In this document: one piece after another, positions 8,370-17,551 of the stretch
Layout of the letters: each line of letters starts with the position of its first letter
How positions within the stretch are numbered: the stretch's first letter is position 1
Assembly: GCF_001648155.1 (NCBI RefSeq)
Contig: NZ_CP015199.1
Coordinates: forward strand, 1,932,501-1,996,500
Origin: Chryseobacterium glaciei
GTDB lineage: Bacteria; Bacteroidota; Bacteroidia; Flavobacteriales; Weeksellaceae
Length of the DNA stretch: 64,000 nucleotides
Reading direction: 5' to 3'
Notes under the pieces: model-generated
Databases searched by the model: none
What the model was told of the DNA's origin: nothing
Seen by the model: only the letters and a program-made list of their open reading frames with translations
Made by a program: the position numbers and the translations under genes

Positions 8370-9113
8370 ATGTTAAATATAAAAAACTTGCACGCCAAAA
8401 TTGCAGATGGCGCAGAAATTTTAAAAGGTATCAATCTAGAAATAAAACCGGGTGAAGTTCATGCGATCATGGGACCAAACGGAGCCGGAAAATCTACTCT
8501 TTCTTCTGTAATTGCAGGAAAAGAAGAGTATGAAGTTACAGACGGAGAAATTCTTTTTCAAGGTGAGAATATCATTGAAGATGCTCCGGAAGACAGAGCG
8601 CACAAAGGTATTTTCCTTTCTTTCCAGTATCCTGTGGAAATTCCTGGGGTTTCGGTAACCAACTTTATCAAAGCTGCTTTAAACGAAACCAGAAAAGCAA
8701 ACGGATTGGAAGACATGTCTGCAAAAGAGATGTTAGCAATGATTCGTGAGAAGTCTGAGCAGTTGGGAATTAAAAAAGATTTCCTTTCTAGATCATTAAA
8801 TGAAGGTTTTTCAGGAGGTGAAAAGAAAAGAAACGAGATCTTCCAAATGATGATGCTTAACCCAAAATTGGCTATTCTTGATGAAACAGATTCAGGATTA
8901 GACATTGACGCGTTGAGAATCGTTGCAGATGGGGTAAATACATTCAAAAATGAAGGAAATGCAGTTCTTTTGATTACCCACTATCAAAGATTGCTTAACT
9001 ATATTCAACCTGATTTTGTACACGTTTTAGCAGACGGAAAGATCATCAAAACAGGAGACAAATCTCTTGCTTTAGAGCTTGAAGAGAAAGGTTACGATTG
9101 GCTTCTTAATTAA
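8370..9113 (+). CDS. sufC: Fe-S assembly ATPase SufC
   Basis: SufC is the ABC-type ATPase that drives the SufBC2D scaffold. The 247-aa protein shows Walker A GPNGAGKST (residues 35-43), the Q-loop in SFQYPVE, the ABC signature SGGEKKR (about 148-154), Walker B LAILDETDSGLD and the switch His in LLITHYQR. The SufC-typical replacement of the LSGGQ signature by FSGGEKKR is present. There is no membrane domain, as expected. The gene should be cotranscribed with sufB, but the inverted-repeat element lies directly upstream. Confidence 0.96.
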   Translation: MLNIKNLHAKIADGAEILKGINLEIKPGEVHAIMGPNGAGKSTLSSVIAGKEEYEVTDGEILFQGENIIEDAPEDRAHKGIFLSFQYPVEIPGVSVTNFIKAALNETRKANGLEDMSAKEMLAMIREKSEQLGIKKDFLSRSLNEGFSGGEKKRNEIFQMMMLNPKLAILDETDSGLDIDALRIVADGVNTFKNEGNAVLLITHYQRLLNYIQPDFVHVLADGKIIKTGDKSLALELEEKGYDWLLN

Positions 9114-9214
9114 GAAGAAAAAGTTTTTAGCTAAGATTTTATCAATTTTAACTAAAAAACAAAGCGGAAAAACCGCAGTATTATTACAATATTCAAATAT
9201 ATAAAAAAGGTGTG

Positions 9215-10540
9215 ATGGCCGAAATCGCAGTAATGGCTTTATACGATCAAATTATTGACAACCACGGTGAATTTTTGGAAGGTCTTCGTCACAGATTTCT
9301 GGATGAAGATAGAAAATCTGCTCTTCAAAAGTTTGAAAGCATTGGTTTTCCTACCAAAAAGGACGAAGAATATAAATATACCAACATCAAAGAGATCACG
9401 GAGAAAAACTATAACTTTTTCCCGAAAGAAAGTCACAATATTACTAAAGAGCAATTCGACGAATTGCATTTAGGAGAAGAAAATTTTGACTGGATCGTTT
9501 TTGTAAACGGTAAACTTCATAAAGAATTATCTAAAGTTTCTATCGAAAACGTAGAATTCTTATCATTCAATTACGCTTTGAATGACGAGAATCACAAAGA
9601 AGTTTTTGATAAATATTTTAATACAATTGCTGACGGAAATTCGGCTTTTACAGATTTAAATCTTGCATACTGCAAATATGGTTTCTTTCTGAAAGTTCCG
9701 AAAAATGTAGTGATTGAAAAACCAATCCATGTTTTCTATATTTCTCAAAATCAAGAAGAAAACACATTCTACAACACAAGAAACCTGTTGATCGTAGAAG
9801 ATGGAGCTAAAGTGGAAATTATTGAAAGTCACCACAATTTTGATGATACATTTGTATTGACAAATTCTGTAACGGAGATTTTCACCTATCCAAATGCAAA
9901 AGCAGATTGGCATAAACTTCAAAACGATAACCATACGTCTTATCTTGTTGACAGCACTTTTGCAAAACAGGAAAAAGACAGTTTAACAACGGTAAACACG
10001 TTCACTTTCGGAGGTAAATTGGTTAGAAATAACCTTGATTTTATTCATAATGGATCAAACATTAATTCATTCATGAACGGAATCACAATTATTGGGAAAG
10101 ACCAATTGGTAGACCACCACACGGCGGTTCATCATAAGACTCCCAACTGTGAAAGTTACCAGAATTATAAAGGTATTTTCAAAGATAATGCTCACGGAGT
10201 ATTTAACGGAAAAGTTTTTGTTGATAAAATCGCTCAGAAAACGAATGCATATCAGCAAAATAACAACGTTTTATTAAGCGAAGGTGCTACAATTGATACA
10301 AAACCTCAGTTAGAGATTTTCGCAGACGATGTGAAGTGTTCTCACGGCTGTACGGTTGGACAATTGAATGAAGATGCATTATTTTATCTAAGAGCAAGAG
10401 GTATTTCTAAAAAAGAAGCACAAGCTTTATTGTTATATGCGTTTGCTAATGATGCAATGCAGAATATCGATATTGAACCTCTTAAAGAGAAAGTTTCAAA
10501 ACTTTTGGCAGAGAAACTAAACGTAGACATAGAGTTCTAA
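9215..10540 (+). CDS. sufD: Fe-S cluster assembly protein SufD
   Basis: SufD pairs with SufB in the SufBC2D scaffold and helps iron acquisition. The 441-aa protein has the SufD/SufB beta-helix core and the conserved C-terminal segment VKCSHGCTVGQLNEDALFYLRARGI with the functional His. The start is ambiguous: a GTG at 9212, the ATG at 9215 behind an aaaaaagg stretch, or the ATG at 9233 (MALYDQII), which resembles homologues; 9215 is used here. Last gene of the SUF operon, followed by a strong terminator. sufS and sufE are not in this window. Confidence 0.94.
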   Translation: MAEIAVMALYDQIIDNHGEFLEGLRHRFLDEDRKSALQKFESIGFPTKKDEEYKYTNIKEITEKNYNFFPKESHNITKEQFDELHLGEENFDWIVFVNGKLHKELSKVSIENVEFLSFNYALNDENHKEVFDKYFNTIADGNSAFTDLNLAYCKYGFFLKVPKNVVIEKPIHVFYISQNQEENTFYNTRNLLIVEDGAKVEIIESHHNFDDTFVLTNSVTEIFTYPNAKADWHKLQNDNHTSYLVDSTFAKQEKDSLTTVNTFTFGGKLVRNNLDFIHNGSNINSFMNGITIIGKDQLVDHHTAVHHKTPNCESYQNYKGIFKDNAHGVFNGKVFVDKIAQKTNAYQQNNNVLLSEGATIDTKPQLEIFADDVKCSHGCTVGQLNEDALFYLRARGISKKEAQALLLYAFANDAMQNIDIEPLKEKVSKLLAEKLNVDIEF

Positions 10541-10556
10541 AAATAAATTGATACAT

Positions 10557-10588
10557 AAAAAAGCACTTCAAATTGAAGTGCTTTTTTG
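10557..10588. terminator. Bidirectional terminator after sufD
   Basis: AGCACTTCA pairs with TGAAGTGCT around AAT, flanked by A and T runs on both sides, so it can also end the convergent minus-strand gene. Confidence 0.9.
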
Positions 10589-10606
10589 TTTTTTACAGAA
10601 ATTAGA

Positions 10607-11530
10607 TTATTTCTTCATCCAAGACTGATTATCCTTTTTCTCAGAACGCTTCTTCCCATTATCCAAATTATAGGCAAAACCAACTCCTAAAGTCTGCTTC
10701 AACTGAGTTTTTCTGATCTGATTATGATCATACAATACATCCACTGTAATATTTGAAGAGATAAACTTGTTGATTTTCATATTAAGAACTGCTCCATAAG
10801 CAAGAACTAATCTTTCGGGATGGTCTATATAATTTGAAAATACAGAAGCTGTATTCGTAAGATTAATATTTTCCATCAGTTTCACTTTATAAATTGCCGT
10901 TCCCAAGAAACCGAACTGGAAAAGTGAAGAATCTCCGTCATTTTTTAAACCATAACTTCCTGCATACTGTAAATCTTCATCCAAAACAAAAGTTATTCTG
11001 GCATTTGCAGGACGAAGCGTCATCGTAAAATTATCATTAGGACGGTAAGTTACACCAACACCAACATTTACATATCCCGGAGCCATAAAATTGGAAATTT
11101 TCTTTGCGTCAGGATTGTTTCCATCTTCATAACCTCCCGCAAACTGGGTTTGCAAACTTGCACCTCCGGAAAGATACCAGTTCTTTCTAAATTCTCTCCC
11201 GTAGTTGGTTGAAAGATTAATAACATCCTGCGTTTTTCTTGTTCCGACACCCTTTGTATTGTTCTGTCCGTAGCCAAGAATTACGATGTTTTCCCAAAGA
11301 TCCTTGCCTTTTTCATAGGTCATGTTGTAATTAACTCCGGCAAGCCAACCAACGTTATTGGCTCCTCCGCCTACCCAATTTGAAAAGGCAGCCTGATTTA
11401 GCATTAAAGTATTTTGCCCCTGAATAGACCAAGATTTTGTAGTATCTACGACTGGTGCATCAGCTTTTGTTTCCTGTGCAGCCGCACTTATTCCAAGAGA
11501 AATGGAAATTAGTAATAAACTTTTTTTCAT
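10607..11530 (-). CDS. DUF3078 outer-membrane-type protein, copy 1
   Basis: The 307-aa protein has a Sec signal peptide (cleavage near ISAAAQ) and the features of DUF3078: repeated amphipathic beta-strands ending in aromatic residues, NQAAFSNWVGGGANN near the N-terminus and RPNDNFTMTLRPANARITF in the middle. It is predicted to form a beta-barrel in the outer membrane; the family's role is unknown. Known to me from many Flavobacteriia is a DUF3078 gene close to SUF genes, as seen here next to sufD. A close paralogue lies 233 bp upstream in the same orientation. Confidence 0.83.
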   Translation of the reverse strand: MKKSLLLISISLGISAAAQETKADAPVVDTTKSWSIQGQNTLMLNQAAFSNWVGGGANNVGWLAGVNYNMTYEKGKDLWENIVILGYGQNNTKGVGTRKTQDVINLSTNYGREFRKNWYLSGGASLQTQFAGGYEDGNNPDAKKISNFMAPGYVNVGVGVTYRPNDNFTMTLRPANARITFVLDEDLQYAGSYGLKNDGDSSLFQFGFLGTAIYKVKLMENINLTNTASVFSNYIDHPERLVLAYGAVLNMKINKFISSNITVDVLYDHNQIRKTQLKQTLGVGFAYNLDNGKKRSEKKDNQSWMKK

Positions 11531-11711
11531 AGTTTGAAGGATTTTATTAACACAAAAATATAAATATAATTTTTGTTAAAAAACAAATCACTCAATTTTG
11601 ACATAAATATTCATTACATAATACTTTATTTATCTGAACGTTAAATCATATTTAACTTAAATTTTAAAGCTTGAACTTAAATCTACTTAAAAAGCAACTT
11701 TATTTAAAATC

Positions 11712-11742
11712 AAAAAAAGCAACCCATTTCTGAATTGCTTTT
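11712..11742 (-). terminator. Terminator of DUF3078 copy 2
   Basis: On the minus strand an 8-bp stem with two G-T pairs (arms AGCAATTC and GGGTTGCT) is followed by a run of seven T. It separates the two paralogues, which are therefore probably separate transcripts. Confidence 0.65.
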
Positions 11743-11763
11743 CAATATGCTATTTCCAGCATT

Positions 11764-12690
11764 CTATTTTTTAAGCCACCATTGACTGTCTTTTCTGTCG
11801 GACCTTTTTACCCCATTATTAAGAGTGTAAGCAAGACCAATTCCTAATGTCTGCTTCAACTGCGTTTTTTGAATCTGATTATGGTCATACAAAACATCTA
11901 CAGTTACATTTGAAGATAAAAATTTGTTCACTTTTAAGTTTAAAACAGCTCCATAAGCAACAACTAATCTGTCCGGATGATCAAGATAATTTGAGAACAC
12001 GGAAGCGGTATTTGTAAGACTTACATTCTCCATCAATTTCACTTTATACAAAGCTGTTCCCAGAAAACCGAACTGTAATAAAGAGGAATCACCGTCCTGT
12101 TTCAAACCGTAGTTTCCTGCAAGTTGAAGCTCTTTATCAAGAACCAAAGTCCATCTCGCATTGGCAGGACGCATTGTAACGGTAAGATTATCATTCGGTC
12201 TATATGTGATACCCAAACCAAAGTTCAGATATCCAGGAGCCATAAAATTGGATATTTTTTTAGCTTCAGGATTATTTCCGTCTTCATATCCTGCTGCAAA
12301 CTGAGTAAGTAAACCCGCACCACCAGACAAATACCAGCTTTTTGAAAACTGCCTTCCATAATTGGTAGAAATATTAATAACATCCTGAGTCTTTCTCATT
12401 CCGATACCTTGGGTATTATTTTGTCCGTAATTTAAGACTATAATATTCTCCCAAAGATCCTTGCCTTTTTCGTAGGTAATGTTGTAATCAGTTCCTGCAA
12501 GCCAACCAACATTGTTAGCTCCACCGCCGACCCAGTTTGAAAAGGCAGCCTGATTAAACATCAATGAATTTTTACCTAAAACAGACCAGTGTTTTACTGT
12601 ATCTACTACAATCGTATCTTTCTTTAATTCTTCCTGAGCTTTTGCATATAATCCAACAAAACCGGAAAGAACCAATAAAAACTTCTTCAT
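11764..12690 (-). CDS. DUF3078 outer-membrane-type protein, copy 2
   Basis: This 308-aa protein is collinear with copy 1 along its whole length, with the same landmark segments (NQAAFSNWVGGGANN, GYEDGNNP, RPNDNLTVTMRPANARWT, VDVLYDHNQI), so the pair arose by tandem duplication. It has a signal peptide ending near YAKAQ. Differences are concentrated at the N-terminus of the mature protein and the C-terminal tail. Predicted outer-membrane beta-barrel of unknown function. It carries its own terminator, so the two copies may be regulated separately. Confidence 0.83.
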   Translation of the reverse strand: MKKFLLVLSGFVGLYAKAQEELKKDTIVVDTVKHWSVLGKNSLMFNQAAFSNWVGGGANNVGWLAGTDYNITYEKGKDLWENIIVLNYGQNNTQGIGMRKTQDVINISTNYGRQFSKSWYLSGGAGLLTQFAAGYEDGNNPEAKKISNFMAPGYLNFGLGITYRPNDNLTVTMRPANARWTLVLDKELQLAGNYGLKQDGDSSLLQFGFLGTALYKVKLMENVSLTNTASVFSNYLDHPDRLVVAYGAVLNLKVNKFLSSNVTVDVLYDHNQIQKTQLKQTLGIGLAYTLNNGVKRSDRKDSQWWLKK

Positions 12691-12957
12691 TCTTTAAGAT
12701 TTTCATTTACAAAAATATCAATATAATTTTGGTTGAAACAAACCTGTCCCAACATGAATCTTCTCAACACCGTATTTTTTCAGCATTAACATACTAAAAC
12801 TAAGCCAGTTTGTAAATTTCAATGACAAAAAATTTTGTTTAAATTTTAAAACTGATTAAAATCATAGCGTTTTGTCTTAAAATAATTGAGGATCAATGAA
12901 ATCATCGCCAAATTTTCCGAAATTTATCCTTGGCGTTTCATTTGACGTAAGATATTC

Positions 12958-13725
12958 ATGTTTAAAAATGTAATTTCCAAAAGAGCTATTCTATATCCAC
13001 TGCTAATGCTTGCTGCAATGTGGTTCGGCTACTTTTTACAGATGCAGGGCTTTTTTGAAAGTTGCTTTGGAGCGATCATTCCTTTATTGCCAGAAGGTTT
13101 ATTGGGAATCGTCACCTCTCCTCTTTTACACGGAAATCTGGATCATATCATAGGAAACTCGATTCCAATTGCGGTGCTGATGTTTCTTTTATATCAATTC
13201 TATCCTCTAGTAGCTAATAAAGTCTTTATTTTAGGCTGGCTGGCGACAGGTCTTTTAGTTTGGCTGTTACCGCCAGTTGATATTTCTACCGGCGAATATA
13301 TTTATACATGTACTATCGGAGCAAGCGGTGTTGTGTATGTTTTGGCTTTTTTCCTTTTTTTCAGCGGTGTTTTTAAATGGGAAATGAAACTTTTGACAAT
13401 CTCCTTATTAGTCGTTTTATATTATGGAAGTTTAATCTGGGGAATGTTTCCTGAAGAAATGTTCTACAATCTACAGGAACCCAGCAAAATCTCTTGGCAG
13501 GCGCATCTTTCCGGAGCGGTTGTAGGAAGTATTATTGCTTTTGCATTTAAAAAAGTAGGAGAAAAAAAGAAGAAATATATTTGGGAATTTCCTAATTATT
13601 ACAGTGAAAAAGATGATAAACTTTGGCAGGAATACAAAGAAAACCATCCCGATGATTTCTTAGAATTACCTTATAAAAAAAGAGACGATATTTGGGATCA
13701 TTTGGATGAATTAAGGACAAAATAA
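12958..13725 (+). CDS. Rhomboid family intramembrane serine protease
   Basis: Rhomboids cut membrane-spanning substrates inside the inner membrane. The 255-aa protein has about six hydrophobic segments in residues 10-200, the conserved HGNLDHIIGN in the segment before the active site, the catalytic serine in GASG (S123) and the catalytic histidine in QAHLSGAVVG (H183). The soluble C-terminal 50 residues (rich in Lys, Asp and aromatic residues) are a small cytosolic tail. The dprA gene follows after 38 bp with its own -7 box. The natural substrate cannot be told from sequence. Confidence 0.9.
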   Translation: MFKNVISKRAILYPLLMLAAMWFGYFLQMQGFFESCFGAIIPLLPEGLLGIVTSPLLHGNLDHIIGNSIPIAVLMFLLYQFYPLVANKVFILGWLATGLLVWLLPPVDISTGEYIYTCTIGASGVVYVLAFFLFFSGVFKWEMKLLTISLLVVLYYGSLIWGMFPEEMFYNLQEPSKISWQAHLSGAVVGSIIAFAFKKVGEKKKKYIWEFPNYYSEKDDKLWQEYKENHPDDFLELPYKKRDDIWDHLDELRTK

Positions 13726-13737
13726 AACTAATTTTTC

Positions 13738-13745
13738 TACATTTG
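13738..13745 (+). promoter_or_regulatory. -7 box upstream of dprA
   Basis: TACATTTG matches TAnnTTTG and lies 18 bases before the dprA ATG. No TTG at a proper distance was seen. Confidence 0.45.
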
Positions 13746-13763
13746 TGACATAAAACAACACAA

Positions 13764-14873
13764 ATGTATTCTGAAGAACAACTCTACTCCATCGCTTTAC
13801 GCGAGTGTAATCTTATTGGTGACATTAATTTTCTCAAGCTTGTCCGAACATTTGGAACTGCGAAAAATGCTTGGGAAAATGCAAAAAAAGAATATAATAA
13901 AGTAGACGGCATTGGCAGAAAAACAGTTTCAGAAATTGGAAATCACGCTTATTTGGAATTTGCAGAAAAAGAACTTAAATTTTGCGAAAACAATAAAATT
14001 CAAATAAGATTAAGACATCTGAATCAACTTCCAAGATTATTGAATGAATGTGATGACGCTCCGGCTATTCTTTATCAAAAAGGAAACTTTGATGATTCTT
14101 TAGAAGCAGTGAGCGTTGTCGGGACGCGAAACATGTCACTTTACGGTAAACAATTTATACAGGATTTTTTCGAAGAAACAAAATCGGGTAATTACATTTC
14201 CGTGAGTGGTTTGGCGTTGGGTGTTGATAAAGAAGTTCATGAGCAATCTATTCAAAATCAAATAGCTACAGTTGCAGTTTTAGCGCATGGATTTCATACT
14301 TTGTATCCGGCAAAAAATAGAAAACTGTCTGAAAAAATCATTGAAAATAATGGCGCTTTATTTACGGAATTCAATTCTTCAAGAAAACCGGATAGAGAAA
14401 ATTTCATCCAAAGAAACAGAGTCGTTGCCGGCATTTCTCCCGCAACAATTGTTGTAGAAACAGCTTTTGGAGGAGGCTCAATAAGCACTGCAACGTTTGC
14501 AAACAATTATAACCGAGAAGTTTTTGCCCTTCCCGGAAAAATCACAGATAAATACAGTCAGGGCTGTAATCAACTGATTTTTCAGCATAAAGCGAGTGCA
14601 ATTTCAACGATTAAAGATCTTATTAATTCATTGGATTTTAATAAGTCGTATCATAAAACTGAGGAATTATTTCCGCGCAGTAAAGAAATCATTCAATTAA
14701 CTGAAAATCAAAAAGTAATCTATAATTCCATTATTGAAAATCCACAAATAACTTTGGATGATCTTGCCCAGAAAATATCATTGCCTTCACACAAAATTTT
14801 GCCTGTAATTTTAGAATTAGAGCTTTTGGGGAAAGTGAAATCGTATTCCGGGAGGCAATTTACAGCAATTTGA
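13764..14873 (+). CDS. dprA: DNA-processing protein DprA
   Basis: DprA protects incoming single-stranded DNA during natural transformation and loads RecA onto it. The 369-aa protein has an N-terminal helix-hairpin-helix/SAM-like region, a Rossmann-like core (VVGTRNMSLYG, SVSGLALGVDKEVHEQ, the segment EFNSSRKPDRENFIQRNRVVAG and GGSISTATFANNYNREVFALPG), and a C-terminal winged-helix domain (from about residue 310). All core motifs are intact. Together with the ComM-like ATPase gene at 43182-44717 it suggests, but does not prove, competence for DNA uptake. Confidence 0.94.
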   Translation: MYSEEQLYSIALRECNLIGDINFLKLVRTFGTAKNAWENAKKEYNKVDGIGRKTVSEIGNHAYLEFAEKELKFCENNKIQIRLRHLNQLPRLLNECDDAPAILYQKGNFDDSLEAVSVVGTRNMSLYGKQFIQDFFEETKSGNYISVSGLALGVDKEVHEQSIQNQIATVAVLAHGFHTLYPAKNRKLSEKIIENNGALFTEFNSSRKPDRENFIQRNRVVAGISPATIVVETAFGGGSISTATFANNYNREVFALPGKITDKYSQGCNQLIFQHKASAISTIKDLINSLDFNKSYHKTEELFPRSKEIIQLTENQKVIYNSIIENPQITLDDLAQKISLPSHKILPVILELELLGKVKSYSGRQFTAI

Positions 14874-15007
14874 GATTTAACTATTTCTTAATATTGCATT
14901 ATTTCACACATAACATTTAATTTTCAACAAGATTTGAACCTAAATTATGGATTTAATAATATTTCGCCCCGTTATTATTAAATTTTCAGCAATTATTAAA
15001 TAAGGTG

Positions 15008-15037
15008 TTGTGAATTTCGAAAAAAAAATTAAATTTG
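15008..15037 (+). promoter_or_regulatory. Promoter of gdhA
   Basis: TTG (15008-15010), a 19-bp spacer and TAAATTTG (15030-15037). It overlaps the alternative GTG start at 15010, which supports the ATG at 15064 as the true start. Confidence 0.7.
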
Positions 15038-15063
15038 TTGACAATAATATTCAACCTTACTAT

Positions 15064-16422
15064 ATGGAACAATATAATATTGACCAGAAAATTCAGGAGT
15101 TTATTGCAAAAATAGAGGCAAAAAACCCTAACGAGCCAGAATTTTTACAAGCTGTAAAAGAAGTTGCTGTGACTGTAATTCCGTTTATTATGACCAAAAA
15201 GGAATATACGGGAATGAAACTTCTAGAAAGAATGGCGGAAGCTGAAAGAATCATTATTTTCAGAGTTCCATGGGTTGACGATAAAGGAGAAATCCAGGTA
15301 AACAGAGGTTTCAGAATTCAGATGAACTCTGCGATCGGGCCATACAAAGGAGGAATCCGTTTCCATCCTACGGTAAACTTGTCAGTTCTTAAATTCTTAG
15401 CTTTCGAACAAGTATTCAAAAACTCATTAACTACTCTTCCGATGGGAGGTGGTAAAGGAGGTTCAGACTTCGATCCACAAGGAAAATCTGATATGGAAGT
15501 TATGCGTTTCTGCCAAGCTTTCATGACAGAATTATGTAAGCATATCGGTCCTGAAACGGACGTTCCTGCAGGAGATATCGGAGTTGGAGCAAGAGAGATC
15601 GGATATTTATTCGGACAGTACAAGAAAATCAAAAACGAATTTACAGGAGTATTGACTGGTAAAGGTCTTGCTTACGGAGGTTCATTGATCCGTCCTGAAG
15701 CTACAGGTTACGGTGTTGTTTACTTCGCTGAGCAGATGCTTAAAACGATCGGCCAAACTTTCAAAGATAAAACGGTAAGTGTTTCAGGTTTCGGAAACGT
15801 AGCTTGGGGAGTTATCAAAAAAATATCTGAACTAGGAGGAAAAGTAGTAACTATTTCCGGACCAGATGGATATATTTATGATAAAGACGGAATCGATGGA
15901 GATAAAATCGATTATTTATTAGAGCTTAGAAATTCAGGAAACAACAGAGCTGAGGATTATGCTAAAAAATATCCTTCTGCACAGTTCTTCGCTGGAAAAC
16001 GTCCTTGGGAAGTGAAGTGTGATGTTGCCATCCCTTCTGCAACTCAAAACGAACTAGACTTAGAAGATGCAAAATTATTGGTTGAAAACGGATGTCTTTG
16101 TGTAACTGAAGCTGCAAACATGCCTTCTACACTAGACGCTATCAACTATTTCTTAGACAACAAAGTATTATTCTCTCCTGGTAAAGCGTCTAACGCTGGT
16201 GGTGTAGCTACTTCAGGATTAGAAATGACTCAAAACTCTATCCGTCTAAACTGGACTTCTGAGGAAGTTGATGCTAGACTGAAAGAAATTATGATCGGAA
16301 TTCATAAAGCTTGTAGAGACTACGGAAAAGAGGAAGACGGCTATGTAAACTACGTAAAAGGCGCAAATATCGCCGGCTTCGTGAAAGTTGCAGAAGCAAT
16401 GTTAGCTCAAGGAGTAGTATAA
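15064..16422 (+). CDS. gdhA: NADP-type glutamate dehydrogenase
   Basis: Catalyses reversible amination of 2-oxoglutarate to glutamate, a main route of ammonia assimilation. The 452-aa product matches the hexameric GDH length (about 445-450). Visible are the substrate-binding and catalytic segment PMGGGKGGSDFDP, the dinucleotide-binding GFGNVAWG, and PGKASNAGGVATSGLEM near the C-terminus. The start at ATG 15064 (MEQYNIDQKI) is preferred because the promoter covers the GTG further upstream. Codons look optimised compared with the neighbours, as expected for a highly expressed gene. Two terminators follow. Confidence 0.95.
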   Translation: MEQYNIDQKIQEFIAKIEAKNPNEPEFLQAVKEVAVTVIPFIMTKKEYTGMKLLERMAEAERIIIFRVPWVDDKGEIQVNRGFRIQMNSAIGPYKGGIRFHPTVNLSVLKFLAFEQVFKNSLTTLPMGGGKGGSDFDPQGKSDMEVMRFCQAFMTELCKHIGPETDVPAGDIGVGAREIGYLFGQYKKIKNEFTGVLTGKGLAYGGSLIRPEATGYGVVYFAEQMLKTIGQTFKDKTVSVSGFGNVAWGVIKKISELGGKVVTISGPDGYIYDKDGIDGDKIDYLLELRNSGNNRAEDYAKKYPSAQFFAGKRPWEVKCDVAIPSATQNELDLEDAKLLVENGCLCVTEAANMPSTLDAINYFLDNKVLFSPGKASNAGGVATSGLEMTQNSIRLNWTSEEVDARLKEIMIGIHKACRDYGKEEDGYVNYVKGANIAGFVKVAEAMLAQGVV

Positions 16423-16430
16423 AAATATAA

Positions 16431-16458
16431 AGGTTGGGAAATTTTCCCGACCTTTTTT
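16431..16458 (+). terminator. Terminator of gdhA (first)
   Basis: AGGTTGGGA pairs with TCCCGACCT (one G-T pair), followed by six T. Confidence 0.85.
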
Positions 16459-16512
16459 GATACAGCCTGTTCCCGGGATTATAAATGGGAAAAAAGTAAA
16501 AAGTGAAAGGAG

Positions 16513-16542
16513 AAAGCGTTGATTTATTTCAACGCTTTTTTT
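16513..16542 (+). terminator. Terminator of gdhA (second)
   Basis: AAAGCGTTGA pairs with TCAACGCTTT, followed by a T run on the plus strand. It backs up the first terminator before the convergent accessory cassette. Confidence 0.8.
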
Positions 16543-16582
16543 GTTTTTGTTAAATGAAAAATACTTTTAACTTGTCTGATTT

Positions 16583-17551
16583 TTATTTAGATCTTTCATA
16601 AACACGTTTAGGAATCTTGTTTAAATCTTTATTTTGAATTTTCATTAAATCTATATATTTTTGATATGCTTCTCTTGCTTTTTGTTGATTATCGAACTCC
16701 CAATAAGCATCTCCAAGATTGATATAAGAGACTATACGATCTGGAAATTTATTGACGATTTCTTTTAACAAAAATATTGAACCAATGGAACCATCTTTTG
16801 TATACATGTTATAAAAAGCTAAATCATTATAATTATTCAAGTTGTTTTCTTGAAGAGGAAAAAAATATAATAATTCAGTTATGCTATCTAGATCAATTCC
16901 ATTTATGTTTTTAATAGTTTTATTGAGATAATTTTTTTTAAATAAATTAAGTTTTTCATTGAAAAGATTGAGATTTTGAGATTTTGAATCCTCTATTTCT
17001 TTAGAATAAACTAATTTATTATTTGCTGATTTTTCTCCGTTAATACTTTCAGATAAATCATTTAGATTCAGATTTATTATAGGTATAAAATCATCGTCGA
17101 CAGTAGAAACTAATGTTTTATATAAAAACCAATTATTATTTAAATATTTATAATTATATGTTTCTGTTGTTTTAAAATTTCCACAACAAGAAGATCCAAT
17201 TATTATTTCTCCAACTTTACCATTTGAGACAAAAAAATTCTCAATAGGATTTTCAACTTCGCTAAAATCATCATTAGTAATTGTGATTGATTTTATTTTT
17301 TTAAATTGGTTTTGATAAGATCCTAAATAAATACTAAGCTCTTTTTCCTCAGACGGTTTAGTATTTATTTCAATATAATCTATTATATTATCGTTGTTAA
17401 AATAACCATGTATTGTATCTGTGATATTTTTTTGAGAAATATTCTGGATAGATATTTCTTTATTGTTTGAATTTAAAACTTTTTGAGGTTCTGTCTTTTT
17501 ACAATAGATAAACTGTAAAAGAACAATCATAGAGATTATATATCTATTCAT
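16583..17551 (-). CDS. Lipoprotein-like protein with a C-terminal TPR-like motif; candidate immunity protein
   Basis: The 322-aa protein starts with a hydrophobic segment ending in QFIYCKK, a possible lipoprotein signal with the acylated Cys at 17; Tyr just before Cys is unusual for a lipobox. Residues about 240-305 contain a helical, TPR-like repeat (YINLGDAYWEFDNQQKAREA). The middle has charged beta-rich segments and a Cys pair (SSCCG). Its start overlaps the stop of the upstream lytic-domain gene by 8 bases, so translation is coupled. A periplasm-facing partner of a cell-wall-cutting toxin would suit this position, but immunity is an inference. Base composition is more A/T-rich than the flanking core genes. 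Confidence 0.6.
   Translation of the reverse strand: MNRYIISMIVLLQFIYCKKTEPQKVLNSNNKEISIQNISQKNITDTIHGYFNNDNIIDYIEINTKPSEEKELSIYLGSYQNQFKKIKSITITNDDFSEVENPIENFFVSNGKVGEIIIGSSCCGNFKTTETYNYKYLNNNWFLYKTLVSTVDDDFIPIINLNLNDLSESINGEKSANNKLVYSKEIEDSKSQNLNLFNEKLNLFKKNYLNKTIKNINGIDLDSITELLYFFPLQENNLNNYNDLAFYNMYTKDGSIGSIFLLKEIVNKFPDRIVSYINLGDAYWEFDNQQKAREAYQKYIDLMKIQNKDLNKIPKRVYERSK

Noticed and set aside
15010..15063. GTG at 15010 as start of gdhA
   Set aside because: It overlaps the promoter elements (TTG at 15008 and TAAATTTG at 15030); the ATG at 15064 matches GDH N-termini.
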